Numbered from the stretch's first letter, positions 53,900 through 62,734 are shown. The stretch: 64,000 bases of DNA from Janibacter alkaliphilus (GCF_013408565.1 NZ_JACBZX010000001.1:1178001-1242000), one strand, 5' to 3'. A program made the numbers and translations. Notes: generated by a model not told the origin, from the sequence alone.

Positions 53900-54568
53900 G
53901 TGCTGGGCATCACCGACCTCTCGAGCTACCTCGTCGGCCTCGTCGTCATCATCCTGCTGCCGGGGCCGAACTCGCTCTACGTGCTCTCGGTCGCGGCCCG
54001 CCGCGGGGTGCGTCAGGGCTTCCAGGGCGCGGCCGGGGTGTGGGTCGGCGACATCATCCTCATGACCCTCTCGGCCGCCGGGGTGGCCTCGCTGCTGCAG
54101 GCCAACGAGCTCGCCTTCGCCGTCGTGAAGTACCTCGGCGCCGGCTACCTCGGCTGGCTGGCCCTCGGGATGCTGCGCGGCGGCTGGTCGCTGTGGCGCA
54201 GCCGCCGCAGCGTCAGCGAGGAGATCGACGCGGCCGCCGCCGACCAGGGGCTGACGCCGGTCGCGGGGGAGCGGCCCTTCCGCCGGGCGCTGGTGATCAG
54301 CCTGCTCAACCCGAAGGCGATCCTCTTCTTCGTCGCCTTCTTCGTGCAGTTCGTCGACCCGGGCTACGCCCAGCCGTGGCTGTCCTTCCTCGCGCTCGGC
54401 ACGCTGGCCACGGTGGCGAGCATGGCCTACCTCAGCGTGCTCATCTTCGGCGGCACCCGCCTGGCTGATCTCTTCCGCCGGCGTCGTGGCCTGTCCGCGG
54501 CCGGCTCGACCGGCGTCGGTGCCGTCTTCCTCGGCTTCGCCGTCAAGCTGTCCATCGCCAGCGCTTGA
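53900..54568 (+). CDS. LysE/LeuE-type amino-acid exporter
   Basis: A protein of 222 residues with six transmembrane helices. LPGPNSLYVLSVAARRGVRQGFQGAAGVWVGD is the LysE/RhtB signature, followed by KYLGAGYLGWLALGMLR and SLLNPKAILFFVAFFVQFVD. Closest in wording to leucine efflux protein LeuE. The loop between helices 3 and 4 is long and acidic. GTG 53900 fits the family length; CACACT lies 6 nt before it. Confidence 0.87.
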   Translation: MLGITDLSSYLVGLVVIILLPGPNSLYVLSVAARRGVRQGFQGAAGVWVGDIILMTLSAAGVASLLQANELAFAVVKYLGAGYLGWLALGMLRGGWSLWRSRRSVSEEIDAAAADQGLTPVAGERPFRRALVISLLNPKAILFFVAFFVQFVDPGYAQPWLSFLALGTLATVASMAYLSVLIFGGTRLADLFRRRRGLSAAGSTGVGAVFLGFAVKLSIASA

Positions 54569-54704
54569 CGCAGCAGGGGCAGTCGAGCGGGGCAGCCTCG
54601 CCCGCGTCCGGGCACCCCCGCAGGCACGACGATGAGCTGCGGTTGCACCACGGGTACGGGGGCCCAACCCGTTCAAGATGCGCCCTTGTGGGAACCGCTC
54701 TACT

Positions 54705-54718
54705 GTTCGATCACGAAC
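54705..54718. promoter_or_regulatory. Inverted repeat upstream of the secreted-protein/ABC cassette
   Basis: gttcgatcacgaac: 5-bp arms around atca, 22 nt before the ATG of the secreted protein; cgaacgacg continues the pattern. This is the opposite arrangement to a LexA box, so not an SOS site. Possible operator. Confidence 0.35.
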
Positions 54719-54740
54719 CATCGAACGACGAGGAGTCGAC

Positions 54741-55154
54741 ATGCGTGAGAACACTGCAATGTCGGTGCGACGGACTGGAGTCGCCTTGGCAGCAACGGTT
54801 TCCGCCGTGGCGTTCGCATCACCCGCCTGGGCGGAGGGCTCCTGGAGATCCAGCCTCCGAGGCGTCATGGAAGGGTACGGATCCCGGACCTGGGTCGACA
54901 AGAACACCGACAGTTACAAGGGTCGTGTGGCCTTCTACGGATGCTCGGGCACCCAAACCAGCCGGCACGTCAAGGTGGCCGTGTATCGGAATCGTCAGTG
55001 GCCGGTACCTGACGTTAACGTCAAGCAGGGCAACACGTGCTCCAATACGACGCTGTACTACGGCGATGTCCAGCGTGGTGACTACCATTTCTCGATTAAG
55101 GATCTGTACGGCCGGTACAGCCTGAACGCTAACACCGTGATCGTGAGGTACTGA
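54741..55154 (+). CDS. Secreted two-cysteine protein, bacteriocin-like (lactococcin 972 context)
   Basis: A protein of 137 residues. GAGGAG ribosome binding site; a Sec signal peptide (VALAATVSAVAFASPAWA) is cleaved before EGSW, leaving about 107 residues that are beta-rich, aromatic and basic, with two Cys (FYGCSG and GNTCSN). Lactococcin 972 also matures at WAEGTW-like sites and is followed by ABC/membrane genes, but overall similarity is low and the mature domain is longer. GC is clearly lower than in the chromosome around it. The ABC ATPase starts 4 nt downstream. Function is inferred only. Confidence 0.6.
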   Translation: MRENTAMSVRRTGVALAATVSAVAFASPAWAEGSWRSSLRGVMEGYGSRTWVDKNTDSYKGRVAFYGCSGTQTSRHVKVAVYRNRQWPVPDVNVKQGNTCSNTTLYYGDVQRGDYHFSIKDLYGRYSLNANTVIVRY

Positions 55155-55158
55155 CTCT

Positions 55159-55887
55159 GTGGCAATCGCGCCCGGCCCTCTCGTGTTCTCCGAGCTCACC
55201 TACTCGTACGGGAGGGTCCGGGCGCTGACCACCGCATCAGGCTCGGTGCCGACGGTGGGCCGGACCCTGCTGCTGGGAGAGAACGGTGCGGGCAAGTCGA
55301 CACTGCTCAAGGTCCTCTCAGGAGCGACACGTCCGAGTAGCGGTCGCATCTCCATCGGGGGCCGCTCGCTGGACGAGCGGCGACGCCGCCAGCTGGTCGC
55401 CCTGATGCCTCAGCAGATCGTTCCGGTCCCTGGGCTGACCGTCCTGGAGCAGGTCACCTATGCCAGCTGGGTCGGCGGGTGCAGCAGTGCGGAGGCGGCG
55501 CGTCGAGCGAGCGAGGCTACCGGGCAGGTGGCGATGGACGAGCTGGCGGGGCGACCGGCCACCCAGCTCTCCGGGGGCCAGCTGCGCAGGCTCGGCGTCG
55601 CCGAGGCGCTGGCACGGCCGGGTCAGATGGTGCTGCTCGACGAACCGACCGCAGGGCTCGACCCCAAGCAGCGGGCCAGGTTCCGCACCCTGATCAGCGA
55701 GCTCACTGTCCCCTGCCTGCTGTCGACGCACCAGGTGGACGACGCCTCGGACATGTACGAGCACGTGATCGTCCTGCACCAGGGCACGGTCGCCTACCAG
55801 GGAGAGATGGTCGACTTCCTCCGGCGTGGTGCCGGACCACGGCCCGCGGAGAGCGCGTTCCTGAGCACGATCGGCGACTCCAGGTGA
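55159..55887 (+). CDS. ABC transporter ATPase of the secreted-protein cassette
   Basis: A protein of 242 residues. Walker A GENGAGKST, Q-loop MPQQIVPV, signature QLSGGQLRRLGVAEAL, Walker B MVLLDEPTAGLDP and H-loop STHQVDD. GTG 55159 lies 4 nt after the secreted-protein stop. GTGA overlap with the following membrane gene. The short spacing ties it to the secreted protein as exporter or immunity pump. Confidence 0.85.
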   Translation: MAIAPGPLVFSELTYSYGRVRALTTASGSVPTVGRTLLLGENGAGKSTLLKVLSGATRPSSGRISIGGRSLDERRRRQLVALMPQQIVPVPGLTVLEQVTYASWVGGCSSAEAARRASEATGQVAMDELAGRPATQLSGGQLRRLGVAEALARPGQMVLLDEPTAGLDPKQRARFRTLISELTVPCLLSTHQVDDASDMYEHVIVLHQGTVAYQGEMVDFLRRGAGPRPAESAFLSTIGDSR

Positions 55888-57059
55888 CCCTCGCACGATC
55901 CGTCCGCTGGTCGCATCTGATCCTCATCCTGCCGCTCATCCTGGTCGCCACAGCGCTTGCCCTGGCGGACGGCGCGCAACCTAACCGATACTCGGTGTCG
56001 GCCACGGCCCAGGCATGGATCTCGGCTGTCCTCAGCGCTCCCCTTCTCAGCGCATGGGCGGCGTGGGAGAGCGGTCGGCTCCGAGCGTGGGTGCGGGGAC
56101 ACGCTGCCGGGGGCGAACGTCTCCGAGCGTTGGTCCCGACCGTGCTCCGCCCCCTCGGCGCCGCTGCACTGATCACTGCTGCGATGATCGCCGTTGCCAA
56201 CCCTGACCTCGGTAGCGCTGGGGCGGTTGCGTGGAACGTGCTCGGCGCGATGACGCTGGTGACCGCGGTCGTCGCGGGAGCCGTCGCAGGCATCGTGCTC
56301 CCGCGGTACGCCGCGACCCCGGTGGCCCTCATCGGCTGGTACGCCTGGCTCGCCTTCCCTCTCGTGCTGATCGAGCCGTGGTGGCGGGCGTCGACCATCA
56401 CCGGAGGCGGAGCGATGTGCTGCCTCCCGCAGGAGCAGCTGGCGACGCGGACTCTGGTGACGACGCTTCTCGTCGCGGGGATCCTGCTCGTGGGCAGCCT
56501 GGTCACCCTGGCACGGCACCGTCATCTCGCGGCGACGGCGCTCGCGGTTCTCGTGGTCGCCGGATCGACGGCCTTCGTCCTCGGCAGGGGCGGCAGCGAG
56601 ACCGCGACGGAACCACGGCAGAGCGAGCTGGTCTGCCGGTCTGGTGAGGGCGTGGACGTGTGCGTGTGGCCGGAGAACGAGGACGACCTCTCCGCCATCG
56701 TGTCTTCGACAGCGTCAGTGACGACAGACCTCGGGGCCCTGGGCTCCCGGCTCCCCACGTCGTGGTCGGAGAACCCCGATGCCGCTGGTGTGACGTTCTC
56801 GTGGTCGCCGGACACGACACCTGAGGAGCAGCGCGGTGCCCTTGCGCTGTCCGTGGTTCAGCATCTCGGGTGCGACTCCGCGGGAGGCTCGGACGTGCGC
56901 TCGTTCGTGCTGCTGCAGAGCGGTCTCAGTCAGCAGGAGATCGACGAGAGGTTCGGTCCTGTATCGGAGCAGGCCGCGCGCGCATCGTCGCTCGGCGCTC
57001 CGGCTCAACGGGCATGGATCCAGCAGGCCGTAGCCGAGTGCGACGGATCTTCTGCATGA
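55884..57059 (+). CDS. Membrane protein of the cassette with exported C-terminal domain
   Basis: A protein of 391 residues. About seven hydrophobic helices in the first 235 residues (LILILPLILVATALAL, AWISAVLSAPLLSAWAAW, LITAAMIAVA, LVTAVVAGAVAGIVL, ALIGWYAWLAFPLVLI, LVTTLLVAGILLVGSLV, ATALAVLVVAGSTAFVLG). An external domain of about 150 residues with three or more Cys (LVCRSGEGVDVCVWPENE, HLGCDSAG) follows. The layout suits an ABC permease with a large extracytoplasmic tail. No firm family. Overlaps its neighbours by 4 nt on each side. Confidence 0.7.
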   Translation: MTLARSVRWSHLILILPLILVATALALADGAQPNRYSVSATAQAWISAVLSAPLLSAWAAWESGRLRAWVRGHAAGGERLRALVPTVLRPLGAAALITAAMIAVANPDLGSAGAVAWNVLGAMTLVTAVVAGAVAGIVLPRYAATPVALIGWYAWLAFPLVLIEPWWRASTITGGGAMCCLPQEQLATRTLVTTLLVAGILLVGSLVTLARHRHLAATALAVLVVAGSTAFVLGRGGSETATEPRQSELVCRSGEGVDVCVWPENEDDLSAIVSSTASVTTDLGALGSRLPTSWSENPDAAGVTFSWSPDTTPEEQRGALALSVVQHLGCDSAGGSDVRSFVLLQSGLSQQEIDERFGPVSEQAARASSLGAPAQRAWIQQAVAECDGSSA

Positions 57060-57643
57060 CGTGGTACCTCGCCTCCCGTCGAGCAACGGCGCTGGGTCTC
57101 GTCTCGCTGGTCGTGGTGCTGCTGGCCTCAGCCGCCGGCGGGATCGTCGAGCTGCCGGCCGTTCTCGGCGGCGGGAGCAGCGTCCTGCCCTGGACCGCGC
57201 TGCTCCCCCTCGCCTCGGCCATCGTGCTCGGCTGGGCCTTCCGGTCGCGCCTGACGCACCACGCGCAGACGGCGGCACGGCCGATCTTCGTCTTCGACGC
57301 GATCCTGCTGGCGTCCGTCGGGCTCTGCTCTCTGGCAGCCCTATCTCTCTCGGGCAGCGCCTCCCTCATGACAGGGCGCAACCTGCTGCTGTGCCTCGGC
57401 CTCGTCGGCGCCGCATCAGTGACCAGCTCCGTCGCGCTGGGACCTCTGGCAGCCGCCGGCGTGACCATGCTCTCGTTGGTGTACGGACCGGGGAACCCCG
57501 CAGCGCGGTACGTGCGGATCGTGCAGGCCGAACCGTCAGCGGAGTGGCCGTGGCTGGTCGCCGCAACGGTCTTCCTCATCGGCCTGGTGCTCACTGCGCT
57601 CGGCCCGCGACGACGGGACCCGGACGCGCACCACTTCGGTTGA
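57056..57643 (+). CDS. Second membrane protein of the cassette
   Basis: A protein of 195 residues with about six transmembrane helices (LGLVSLVVVLLASAAGGIV, LLPLASAIVLGWAF, IFVFDAILLASVGLCSLAAL, LLLCLGLVGAASVTSSVAL, LAAAGVTMLSLVYG, LVAATVFLIGLVLTALG). Probably the partner permease subunit. ATGA overlap with the preceding gene ends the four-gene unit; the 150 nt after it contain direct repeats cccgggctagctc and a cgcgtt-aacgcg hairpin at 57703-57717. Confidence 0.65.
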   Translation: MTWYLASRRATALGLVSLVVVLLASAAGGIVELPAVLGGGSSVLPWTALLPLASAIVLGWAFRSRLTHHAQTAARPIFVFDAILLASVGLCSLAALSLSGSASLMTGRNLLLCLGLVGAASVTSSVALGPLAAAGVTMLSLVYGPGNPAARYVRIVQAEPSAEWPWLVAATVFLIGLVLTALGPRRRDPDAHHFG

Positions 57644-57792
57644 CCTCGCCCGGGCTAGCTCTGGCCACCCATCGCGTCGACCCGGGCTAGCTCGCACCGG
57701 GCCGCGTTACGAACGCGTCCTACCCAGGTATCAGTCGAGGATCCGCCCTCCGACGGACGACCTGGGCACCGTGCTCCGGGAGAGTCGAGGAC

Positions 57793-58713
57793 ATGGATGT
57801 CGTTCGTACTCATCACCTGACCAAGCGCTACGGCAGGCGCACGGTCGTCGACGACCTCAACCTGCGGATCCCCGCCGGCTCGGTCTACGGGTTCCTCGGG
57901 CCCAACGGGTCGGGCAAGTCGACGACGATGAAGATGCTGCTCGCCCTGGTCCGCCCCACCGAGGGTGACGTCGAGATCTTCGGTCGCCAGATGACCCGGG
58001 ACACCCGCCGCCAGCTGCTCGGGGGCATCGGGTCGCTCATCGAGGCCCCGCCGGGCTACGGGCACCTCACCGGTGCCGAGAACATGATGATCGTCCAGCG
58101 TTCCCTCCGCCTGGAGCGGGCCCAGGTCGAGCGCGCCGTCGCCACCGTGCGGATGACCGAGCAGATGGACAAGCGGGTGCGCGAGTACTCCCTCGGGATG
58201 AAGCAGCGCCTCGGGATCGCCATGGCGCTGGCCCGCGAGCCCCACCTGCTCGTCCTGGACGAGCCCACCAACGGTCTCGACCCTGCCGGCATCGAGGAGA
58301 TCCGCGGGCTCCTGCGTTACCTCGCCGATCAGGGCATCACAGTGATGATCTCCAGCCACCTGCTCGAGGAGATCGACAAGGTCGCCGACCATCTGGGAAT
58401 CCTCAGCGCGGGGCGGGTGATCTTCCAGGGCACCCGGGATCAGCTCTTCGCCGCGTCCGCACCCGATCTGCTCATCGACACCTCGCAGCCCGAGCGTGCC
58501 GGCGAGGTCCTGCGGGACAAGATCTCGGTGCAGCTGGACAGCACCGGCCATGCCGAAGGGGGAACCCTCCGTCTGCCGGGGGTGGACACCCCGACCACCG
58601 AGCGGATCGTCGAGGACCTGGTCTGCGCCGGGGCGGCCGTGCACGGGGTGCGTCGCGACGAGCAGTCCCTCGAGCACGTCTTCATGAAGCTCACCAGCGG
58701 GGGCCAGCTGTGA
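57793..58713 (+). CDS. BcrA/LanF-type ABC transporter ATPase
   Basis: A protein of 306 residues. Walker A GPNGSGKSTT, signature YSLGMKQRLGIAMAL, Walker B LLVLDEPTNGLDPAGIEEIR and H-loop SSHLLEEIDKVADHLGIL. The C-terminal extension of about 80 residues is as in bacitracin- and lantibiotic-resistance ATPases. Two permease genes follow with tight spacing, the order of LanFEG self-protection transporters. Lies directly downstream of the secreted-protein cassette. Confidence 0.9.
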   Translation: MDVVRTHHLTKRYGRRTVVDDLNLRIPAGSVYGFLGPNGSGKSTTMKMLLALVRPTEGDVEIFGRQMTRDTRRQLLGGIGSLIEAPPGYGHLTGAENMMIVQRSLRLERAQVERAVATVRMTEQMDKRVREYSLGMKQRLGIAMALAREPHLLVLDEPTNGLDPAGIEEIRGLLRYLADQGITVMISSHLLEEIDKVADHLGILSAGRVIFQGTRDQLFAASAPDLLIDTSQPERAGEVLRDKISVQLDSTGHAEGGTLRLPGVDTPTTERIVEDLVCAGAAVHGVRRDEQSLEHVFMKLTSGGQL

Positions 58714-59447
58714 CCGCCCTCGCCGTGCGTACCGAGTACGCGAAGATGCGCCACCTGCGCGTCGGCCTGCTCGCCGTCGTCATGGTTCTCGGGATCGCCG
58801 GGCTGAGCCTGGTGAGCACCGCCGCCAGCGGAGCCGACACTCGAGACCTGTGGGCCACCGCCCTGGCCGGCCTCGGGTTGTCCACCGCCATGGTCTCCCC
58901 CCTGCTCCTCGCCGTGATCGCCAGCCGCACCATGGAGATCGAGCACCAGAGCAACGGCTGGCTGATGAGCATGACCGCCGGTTCCAGCCGTGGTCGACTC
59001 TGCCGGGCGAAGCTGGTCAGCACCGGCCTGGTCGTCGCCGTCGCCACCACCGCTGCCTCGCTGCTGGTCCTCGCCGCCGGATCCCTGCTGGGCGCGGTCA
59101 CTGCGACGCCGACCGGTCTCTGGGTGGGCTACACGCTCAGCGCGATCGTCGTGAACCTCGTCGTGCTCGCCCTGCACCTGATCGTGTCGGCACGCGTCGA
59201 GAACCAGCTGCTTCCGCTCGGCCTGGGCATCCTCGGGACCGTCATCGCGCTGTCGGCCGGCGCCTTCCCGGCATGGCTGGCCCACCTCACGCCGTGGGGC
59301 TACTACGCACTGATCGAGGCCGCCGAGTACCAGGGTGACCACGCCGTCACGCTGACACCCTCCTACCTCAGCGTGGCCGTGCTCGCCGCCCTCGGCGGCG
59401 CCCTCTTCTACTGGTTCACCCGTCGACTCGACCGCCAGGAGGTCTGA
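58710..59447 (+). CDS. ABC-2 type permease, LanE/LanG-like (first)
   Basis: A protein of 245 residues with six transmembrane helices of the ABC-2 (lantibiotic protection) kind: VGLLAVVMVLGIAGLSLV, TAMVSPLLLAVIASRTMEIEHQ, LVVAVATTAASLLVLAAGSLLG, AIVVNLVVLALHLIVSARVENQ, LGLGILGTVIALSAGAFPAWL, VAVLAALGGALFYWF. GTGA overlap with the ATPase gene. Confidence 0.87.
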   Translation: MTALAVRTEYAKMRHLRVGLLAVVMVLGIAGLSLVSTAASGADTRDLWATALAGLGLSTAMVSPLLLAVIASRTMEIEHQSNGWLMSMTAGSSRGRLCRAKLVSTGLVVAVATTAASLLVLAAGSLLGAVTATPTGLWVGYTLSAIVVNLVVLALHLIVSARVENQLLPLGLGILGTVIALSAGAFPAWLAHLTPWGYYALIEAAEYQGDHAVTLTPSYLSVAVLAALGGALFYWFTRRLDRQEV

Positions 59448-59449
59448 GC

Positions 59450-60202
59450 ATGCCGACCCTTCGTCCCGAGCTCATCAAGCTCAAGCGCTCGCAGAGCTGG
59501 ATCATCGTCGTCCTGCTGCCGGTGATCATGGCCGGCGCGGGCACCGTCAACACCGTCGTCTCGGGCGCCGCGCTCGACGACGGCTGGCACACGCTGTGGT
59601 TGCGCACCGTCGTCTTCTTCGGGCTCTTCCCGCTCGCCCTCGGCGTCGCGATCCTGGCGTCCTTGTCCTGGCGGGCGGATCACCGGGACGGCAACTGGAA
59701 CGCCCTCATGGCCGGCACCGCCACCTCCGGCAGCATCGTGCGGGCCAAGACGGCGGTGATCGCCGGCCTGGCGGCGATCATGCAGCTCGTCATGCTCGCC
59801 ACCGTCCTCGTGCTCGGCAAGGTCGTCTTCGGGCTGCCCGGGATGCTGCCGGCCGACCTGCTCGGGGTGAGCGTGCTCATCATGCTGGGGTGCATCCCGC
59901 TGGCGGCCCTGCAGTCCTGGCTCTCGATGCGCACCCGCTCCTTCGCGGCTCCGATCGCGGTCGCGCTCGTCGGGGCCGGCATCTCGGTGCTGCTGCTCAA
60001 CGCGAAGGTGACCGGCGCGATCTTCGTCCTGCCGTACGCGCTGGCGGCGCGCAGCACCCAGCTGTCCACCGGCACCTTCGGTGACTCCGGCACGCTCACC
60101 CTGGGCGCGGTCGGCGCCGTGCTCGCGGCCACCGCCCTACTCACGGTCGTGGTCGTGGCTGTGGCGGGGCGGTCGCTGGACCGTCGGGACGTGGCTGCCT
60201 GA
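59450..60202 (+). CDS. ABC-2 type permease, LanE/LanG-like (second)
   Basis: A protein of 250 residues with six transmembrane helices; starts RPELIKLKRSQSWIIVVLLPVIM, similar in plan to the preceding permease. WRADHRDGNWNALMAGTATSG matches the conserved loop of this family. ATG 2 nt after the upstream stop. The ATPase and two permeases form one exporter, probably for a peptide or antibiotic. Confidence 0.87.
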   Translation: MPTLRPELIKLKRSQSWIIVVLLPVIMAGAGTVNTVVSGAALDDGWHTLWLRTVVFFGLFPLALGVAILASLSWRADHRDGNWNALMAGTATSGSIVRAKTAVIAGLAAIMQLVMLATVLVLGKVVFGLPGMLPADLLGVSVLIMLGCIPLAALQSWLSMRTRSFAAPIAVALVGAGISVLLLNAKVTGAIFVLPYALAARSTQLSTGTFGDSGTLTLGAVGAVLAATALLTVVVVAVAGRSLDRRDVAA

Positions 60203-60252
60203 CGTCGGGCGGTGGGGTCCGATGCGGTCGAGGTCCGACCCCGTCGCTGGGC

Positions 60253-61062
60253 TCAGTTGCCGTTCAGACCGTGCCGCGTCGTGTCCAGCGCCTGCTTGAA
60301 GTGGGACTCGGCGTCGTTGATCACCGCCTGGGGAGTGGCCCGGTCGAAGACGCGCAGCACCGAGTAGCGGAAGGTGCTCGGGTCGAGGCCTCGCAGCCCG
60401 ACGTTGCCGCCGTGCCCGTCGGCGGCGTACGCCGACCAGCGCTGCCGGATCGTCTCGGCGCCGTCGGCCTTGCCGACGTACTGGCGTCCGTCGCGGGTGT
60501 CGGTGATGAGGTAGATGCCGGCGACGGACGACAGCGCGCTGCGCCAGTGCTCGTACCGGTGCTCGCGTAGCACCGCCTGCAGCGTCGCGTGGCTCAGCCG
60601 CAGCCGGTCGAACCCGGGGAAGGGCTCGCGCGCCGCGTCGGCGATCTCCAGCACCGGGTAGTCGGCGGCGGTGGCGCCGTGCACCCGCCAGGTGATCGGT
60701 GCCGGCCAGTGGATGACCAGCCGGTCCTGCAGGTCGGCCAGCGCGCCGGTCTCTCGGAGGTCGAAGTGGCGCAGCGTGTCGTCGCGGTGCACCTCGCCGT
60801 GGTTCTCCAGCACCCGCCACAGGCGGGCCCGGTAGGAGCCGTCGGTGACGAAGACGAGCCAGGTGCGCGGCGGGTCCGCCGGGAAGTGCCGCGAGGTCAG
60901 CGACTGGCGGCTGGTGTAGGCAAGGATCTCGGCGTCGGTCGAGTCCGCGTGGATCCCTGCCTCGCCGTCCTCGTGCATCGCCACGAAGCTGTGCCGGATC
61001 GCCAGCGCCTCACCAGGATCGATCGTCTCGCCCTGCAGGATGGTGCCGAGAGTCAGTGCCAT
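60253..61062 (-). CDS. GIY-YIG nuclease-family protein, long N-terminal domain
   Basis: A protein of 269 residues. The C-terminal GIY-YIG domain is AGIYLITDTRDGRQYVGKADG, with Arg in IRQRWSAYAADGHGGN and Glu in NDAESHFKQALDT. The N-terminal 170 residues (ILAYTSRQSLTSRHFPADPPRTWLVF, ARLWRVLENHG) match a domain found with GIY-YIG nucleases in conflict and restriction-like systems, of unknown role. Convergent with the ABC exporter. Confidence 0.8.
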   Translation of the reverse strand: MALTLGTILQGETIDPGEALAIRHSFVAMHEDGEAGIHADSTDAEILAYTSRQSLTSRHFPADPPRTWLVFVTDGSYRARLWRVLENHGEVHRDDTLRHFDLRETGALADLQDRLVIHWPAPITWRVHGATAADYPVLEIADAAREPFPGFDRLRLSHATLQAVLREHRYEHWRSALSSVAGIYLITDTRDGRQYVGKADGAETIRQRWSAYAADGHGGNVGLRGLDPSTFRYSVLRVFDRATPQAVINDAESHFKQALDTTRHGLNGN

Positions 61063-61085
61063 GACCGGCAGTGTGCCTCGCCGGG

Positions 61086-61556
61086 TCAGCGTGGGACGTG
61101 CATGAGCGAGACGTGCACCGTCGCGGGGTCACCAGGGTCCACGAGGACGTACCGCCACCAGCTCGGGTTGTCCGGGTCCACCGCGTCGCACGAGCGTGAC
61201 TCGGACGAGACCGGCAGGGCGCCCAGCACCGGCTCGTGCGTGGGGTTGAGGGTGACCGCCGGCAGCGAGCCGCCGAGGCCGCCCGAGCTGCAGAACTCCT
61301 CGACCTGGCTGCGGGCCAGCTGGAAGCTGACGGCGTAGGCCTCGTCGGCGTCCTCGACCTCGACGACGTCCAGTGACGCGGCCGTCGCCCCGGAGGGAAG
61401 GGCGAGACCCGCCCGGCCCAGAGCCTCGGCAGGGTCCGTCGCCACGTCAGAGCTCGAGGAGGCGCCGCTGCTGCGGTCGGTGCCCGGGGCATCGGTCGAG
61501 CAAGCCGCGAGCGCGAGGAGAGTGAGGGTGACGACGGCGAACGGGCGAAGGCTCAT
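61086..61556 (-). CDS. Lipoprotein coupled to the WXG100-type effector gene
   Basis: A protein of 156 residues. Lipobox LLALAACS at residue about 20; a short Ser/Asp linker; a compact domain with two Cys (EFCSSGGLGG, SRSCDAVDPDNPSWWRYVLVD). ATG 61556 overlaps the effector stop by 4 nt (ATGA), so it is made with the effector. An extracytoplasmic immunity protein is the natural reading, but no family is recognised. Confidence 0.65.
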   Translation of the reverse strand: MSLRPFAVVTLTLLALAACSTDAPGTDRSSGASSSSDVATDPAEALGRAGLALPSGATAASLDVVEVEDADEAYAVSFQLARSQVEEFCSSGGLGGSLPAVTLNPTHEPVLGALPVSSESRSCDAVDPDNPSWWRYVLVDPGDPATVHVSLMHVPR

Positions 61557-62734
61557 GAGACCTCTCCTGACGTGGTCTGCGGGGACGAGTTCCCGTACAT
61601 CGTGTACTCCCGAGCCAGCCCGGCACGGTGCAGCTCGGCGAGCTGCGCGTCGGTGACCTCGATCCCGAGGATGTCGACACCCTTCCCTTTGTCCCAGTTG
61701 TACTGGTCCCGGTAGTTGACGGTCCTCTCCGTCTCGTACCGGTAGGGCCCACCAGGCGTCTCCGGCGGGTAGACGGTGATCTGTCCGGTCTGGTTGTAGC
61801 TCATCCCGCCGGTGGCGAAGAACCAGTTCTTGCTCTCATCCTCGCCCAGGTAGTGCCCCGCCCATGGGGTGTTCACCGGGTAGGTCACCGGCTCGGTGAT
61901 CCCGTCGGCACGCGCCTGGTCGACGGCCTCCTGAGCCAGCTGGTCGGTCTGGGTGTCGACCTGCGCCTGGAAGCTCTCCACGTCCTCCAGCATCGCGTCG
62001 ACATCCTGCTCCAACGGGTCTCCGGAGTTTCCCAGGAAGTGCTGCAGGTTCCGGGACGCATCCGGCCAGGCACCGGCCAGCGCCAGGGCGCCCGCCTCTG
62101 CCGCGTACTTGGTGGCGAAGTCCTTGGGGCTGGCCCACTCCGAGTCGTACTCACCGGCACCCTGGTCGGGAGGAGACCACTTCGGTGGTTCGGGTTGCTC
62201 GTCCAGATCGGTCCCGGGGACGGGCTCACCGAGTCCCTTGGGCGGCGGGCTGCCACCGTCGGTCCCGTCCGAGCCCTCGCCGCTGCTACCTCGTCGGTCG
62301 ACGCTCGTACGCCCACGGTCCTGTCGGGCGCCCTCGGCCTCGCGAGCGTGGTCGTCAGGACCAGCGTCGGTCGGCGGAGGCAGGGCCGCAGCGACCGTCG
62401 CGGCGAGCGGGCTCGCGGCCGACGCCGCAGAAACCCCGTGCGGCGCCGCTGCTCCGGCGTGGGCGGCGCTGCCGTCGTCCTGCTGCTGTGCCTCCTCTTG
62501 CAGGCGTCGACCGAATGCACCCAGTGCGTCACCAGCGGCGACGATCTGACCGCGTGCGTGCTGCCAGTCGACCGACATGCGGTCGAGGTCGGGTCCTGCC
62601 CACGAACCAGCCAGCACCTCGATCATGCCCGTTCCGGAGCTCTCGACCTCGCGCATCCGGCCCGCCAGTGTCACCAGCTGGCTGCCGGTGCTCCTGAGCG
62701 CGGCCGTGTCTGCGCCATGCGTGACCGGAGCCAT
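61553..62734 (-). CDS. WXG100-like secreted effector/toxin candidate
   Basis: A protein of 393 residues. The N-terminal about 90 residues are a helical WXG100/ESX-type domain (STGSQLVTLAGRMREVE, LAGSWAGPDLDRM with the SWxG turn, GRRLQEEAQQQ). A Pro/Gly/Asp-rich linker follows to about residue 200. The C-terminal domain of about 190 residues ends YNWDKGKGVDILGIEVTDAQLAELHRAGLAREYTMYG, a segment typical of actinobacterial secreted proteins with unknown activity. ATG 62734 is preferred (GGGGG upstream); an in-frame ATG lies 5 codons earlier. No ESX genes are in the window. Confidence 0.72.
   Translation of the reverse strand: MAPVTHGADTAALRSTGSQLVTLAGRMREVESSGTGMIEVLAGSWAGPDLDRMSVDWQHARGQIVAAGDALGAFGRRLQEEAQQQDDGSAAHAGAAAPHGVSAASAASPLAATVAAALPPPTDAGPDDHAREAEGARQDRGRTSVDRRGSSGEGSDGTDGGSPPPKGLGEPVPGTDLDEQPEPPKWSPPDQGAGEYDSEWASPKDFATKYAAEAGALALAGAWPDASRNLQHFLGNSGDPLEQDVDAMLEDVESFQAQVDTQTDQLAQEAVDQARADGITEPVTYPVNTPWAGHYLGEDESKNWFFATGGMSYNQTGQITVYPPETPGGPYRYETERTVNYRDQYNWDKGKGVDILGIEVTDAQLAELHRAGLAREYTMYGNSSPQTTSGEVS

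Noticed and set aside
54705..54718. LexA box before the secreted-protein cassette
   Set aside because: The arms are in the order GTTCG-N4-CGAAC, the inverse of the SOS consensus.
53762..54907. 381-residue minus-strand frame over leuE and the intergenic space
   Set aside because: Antisense Arg/Ala/Glu-rich shadow; the plus strand has a complete LysE-family gene.
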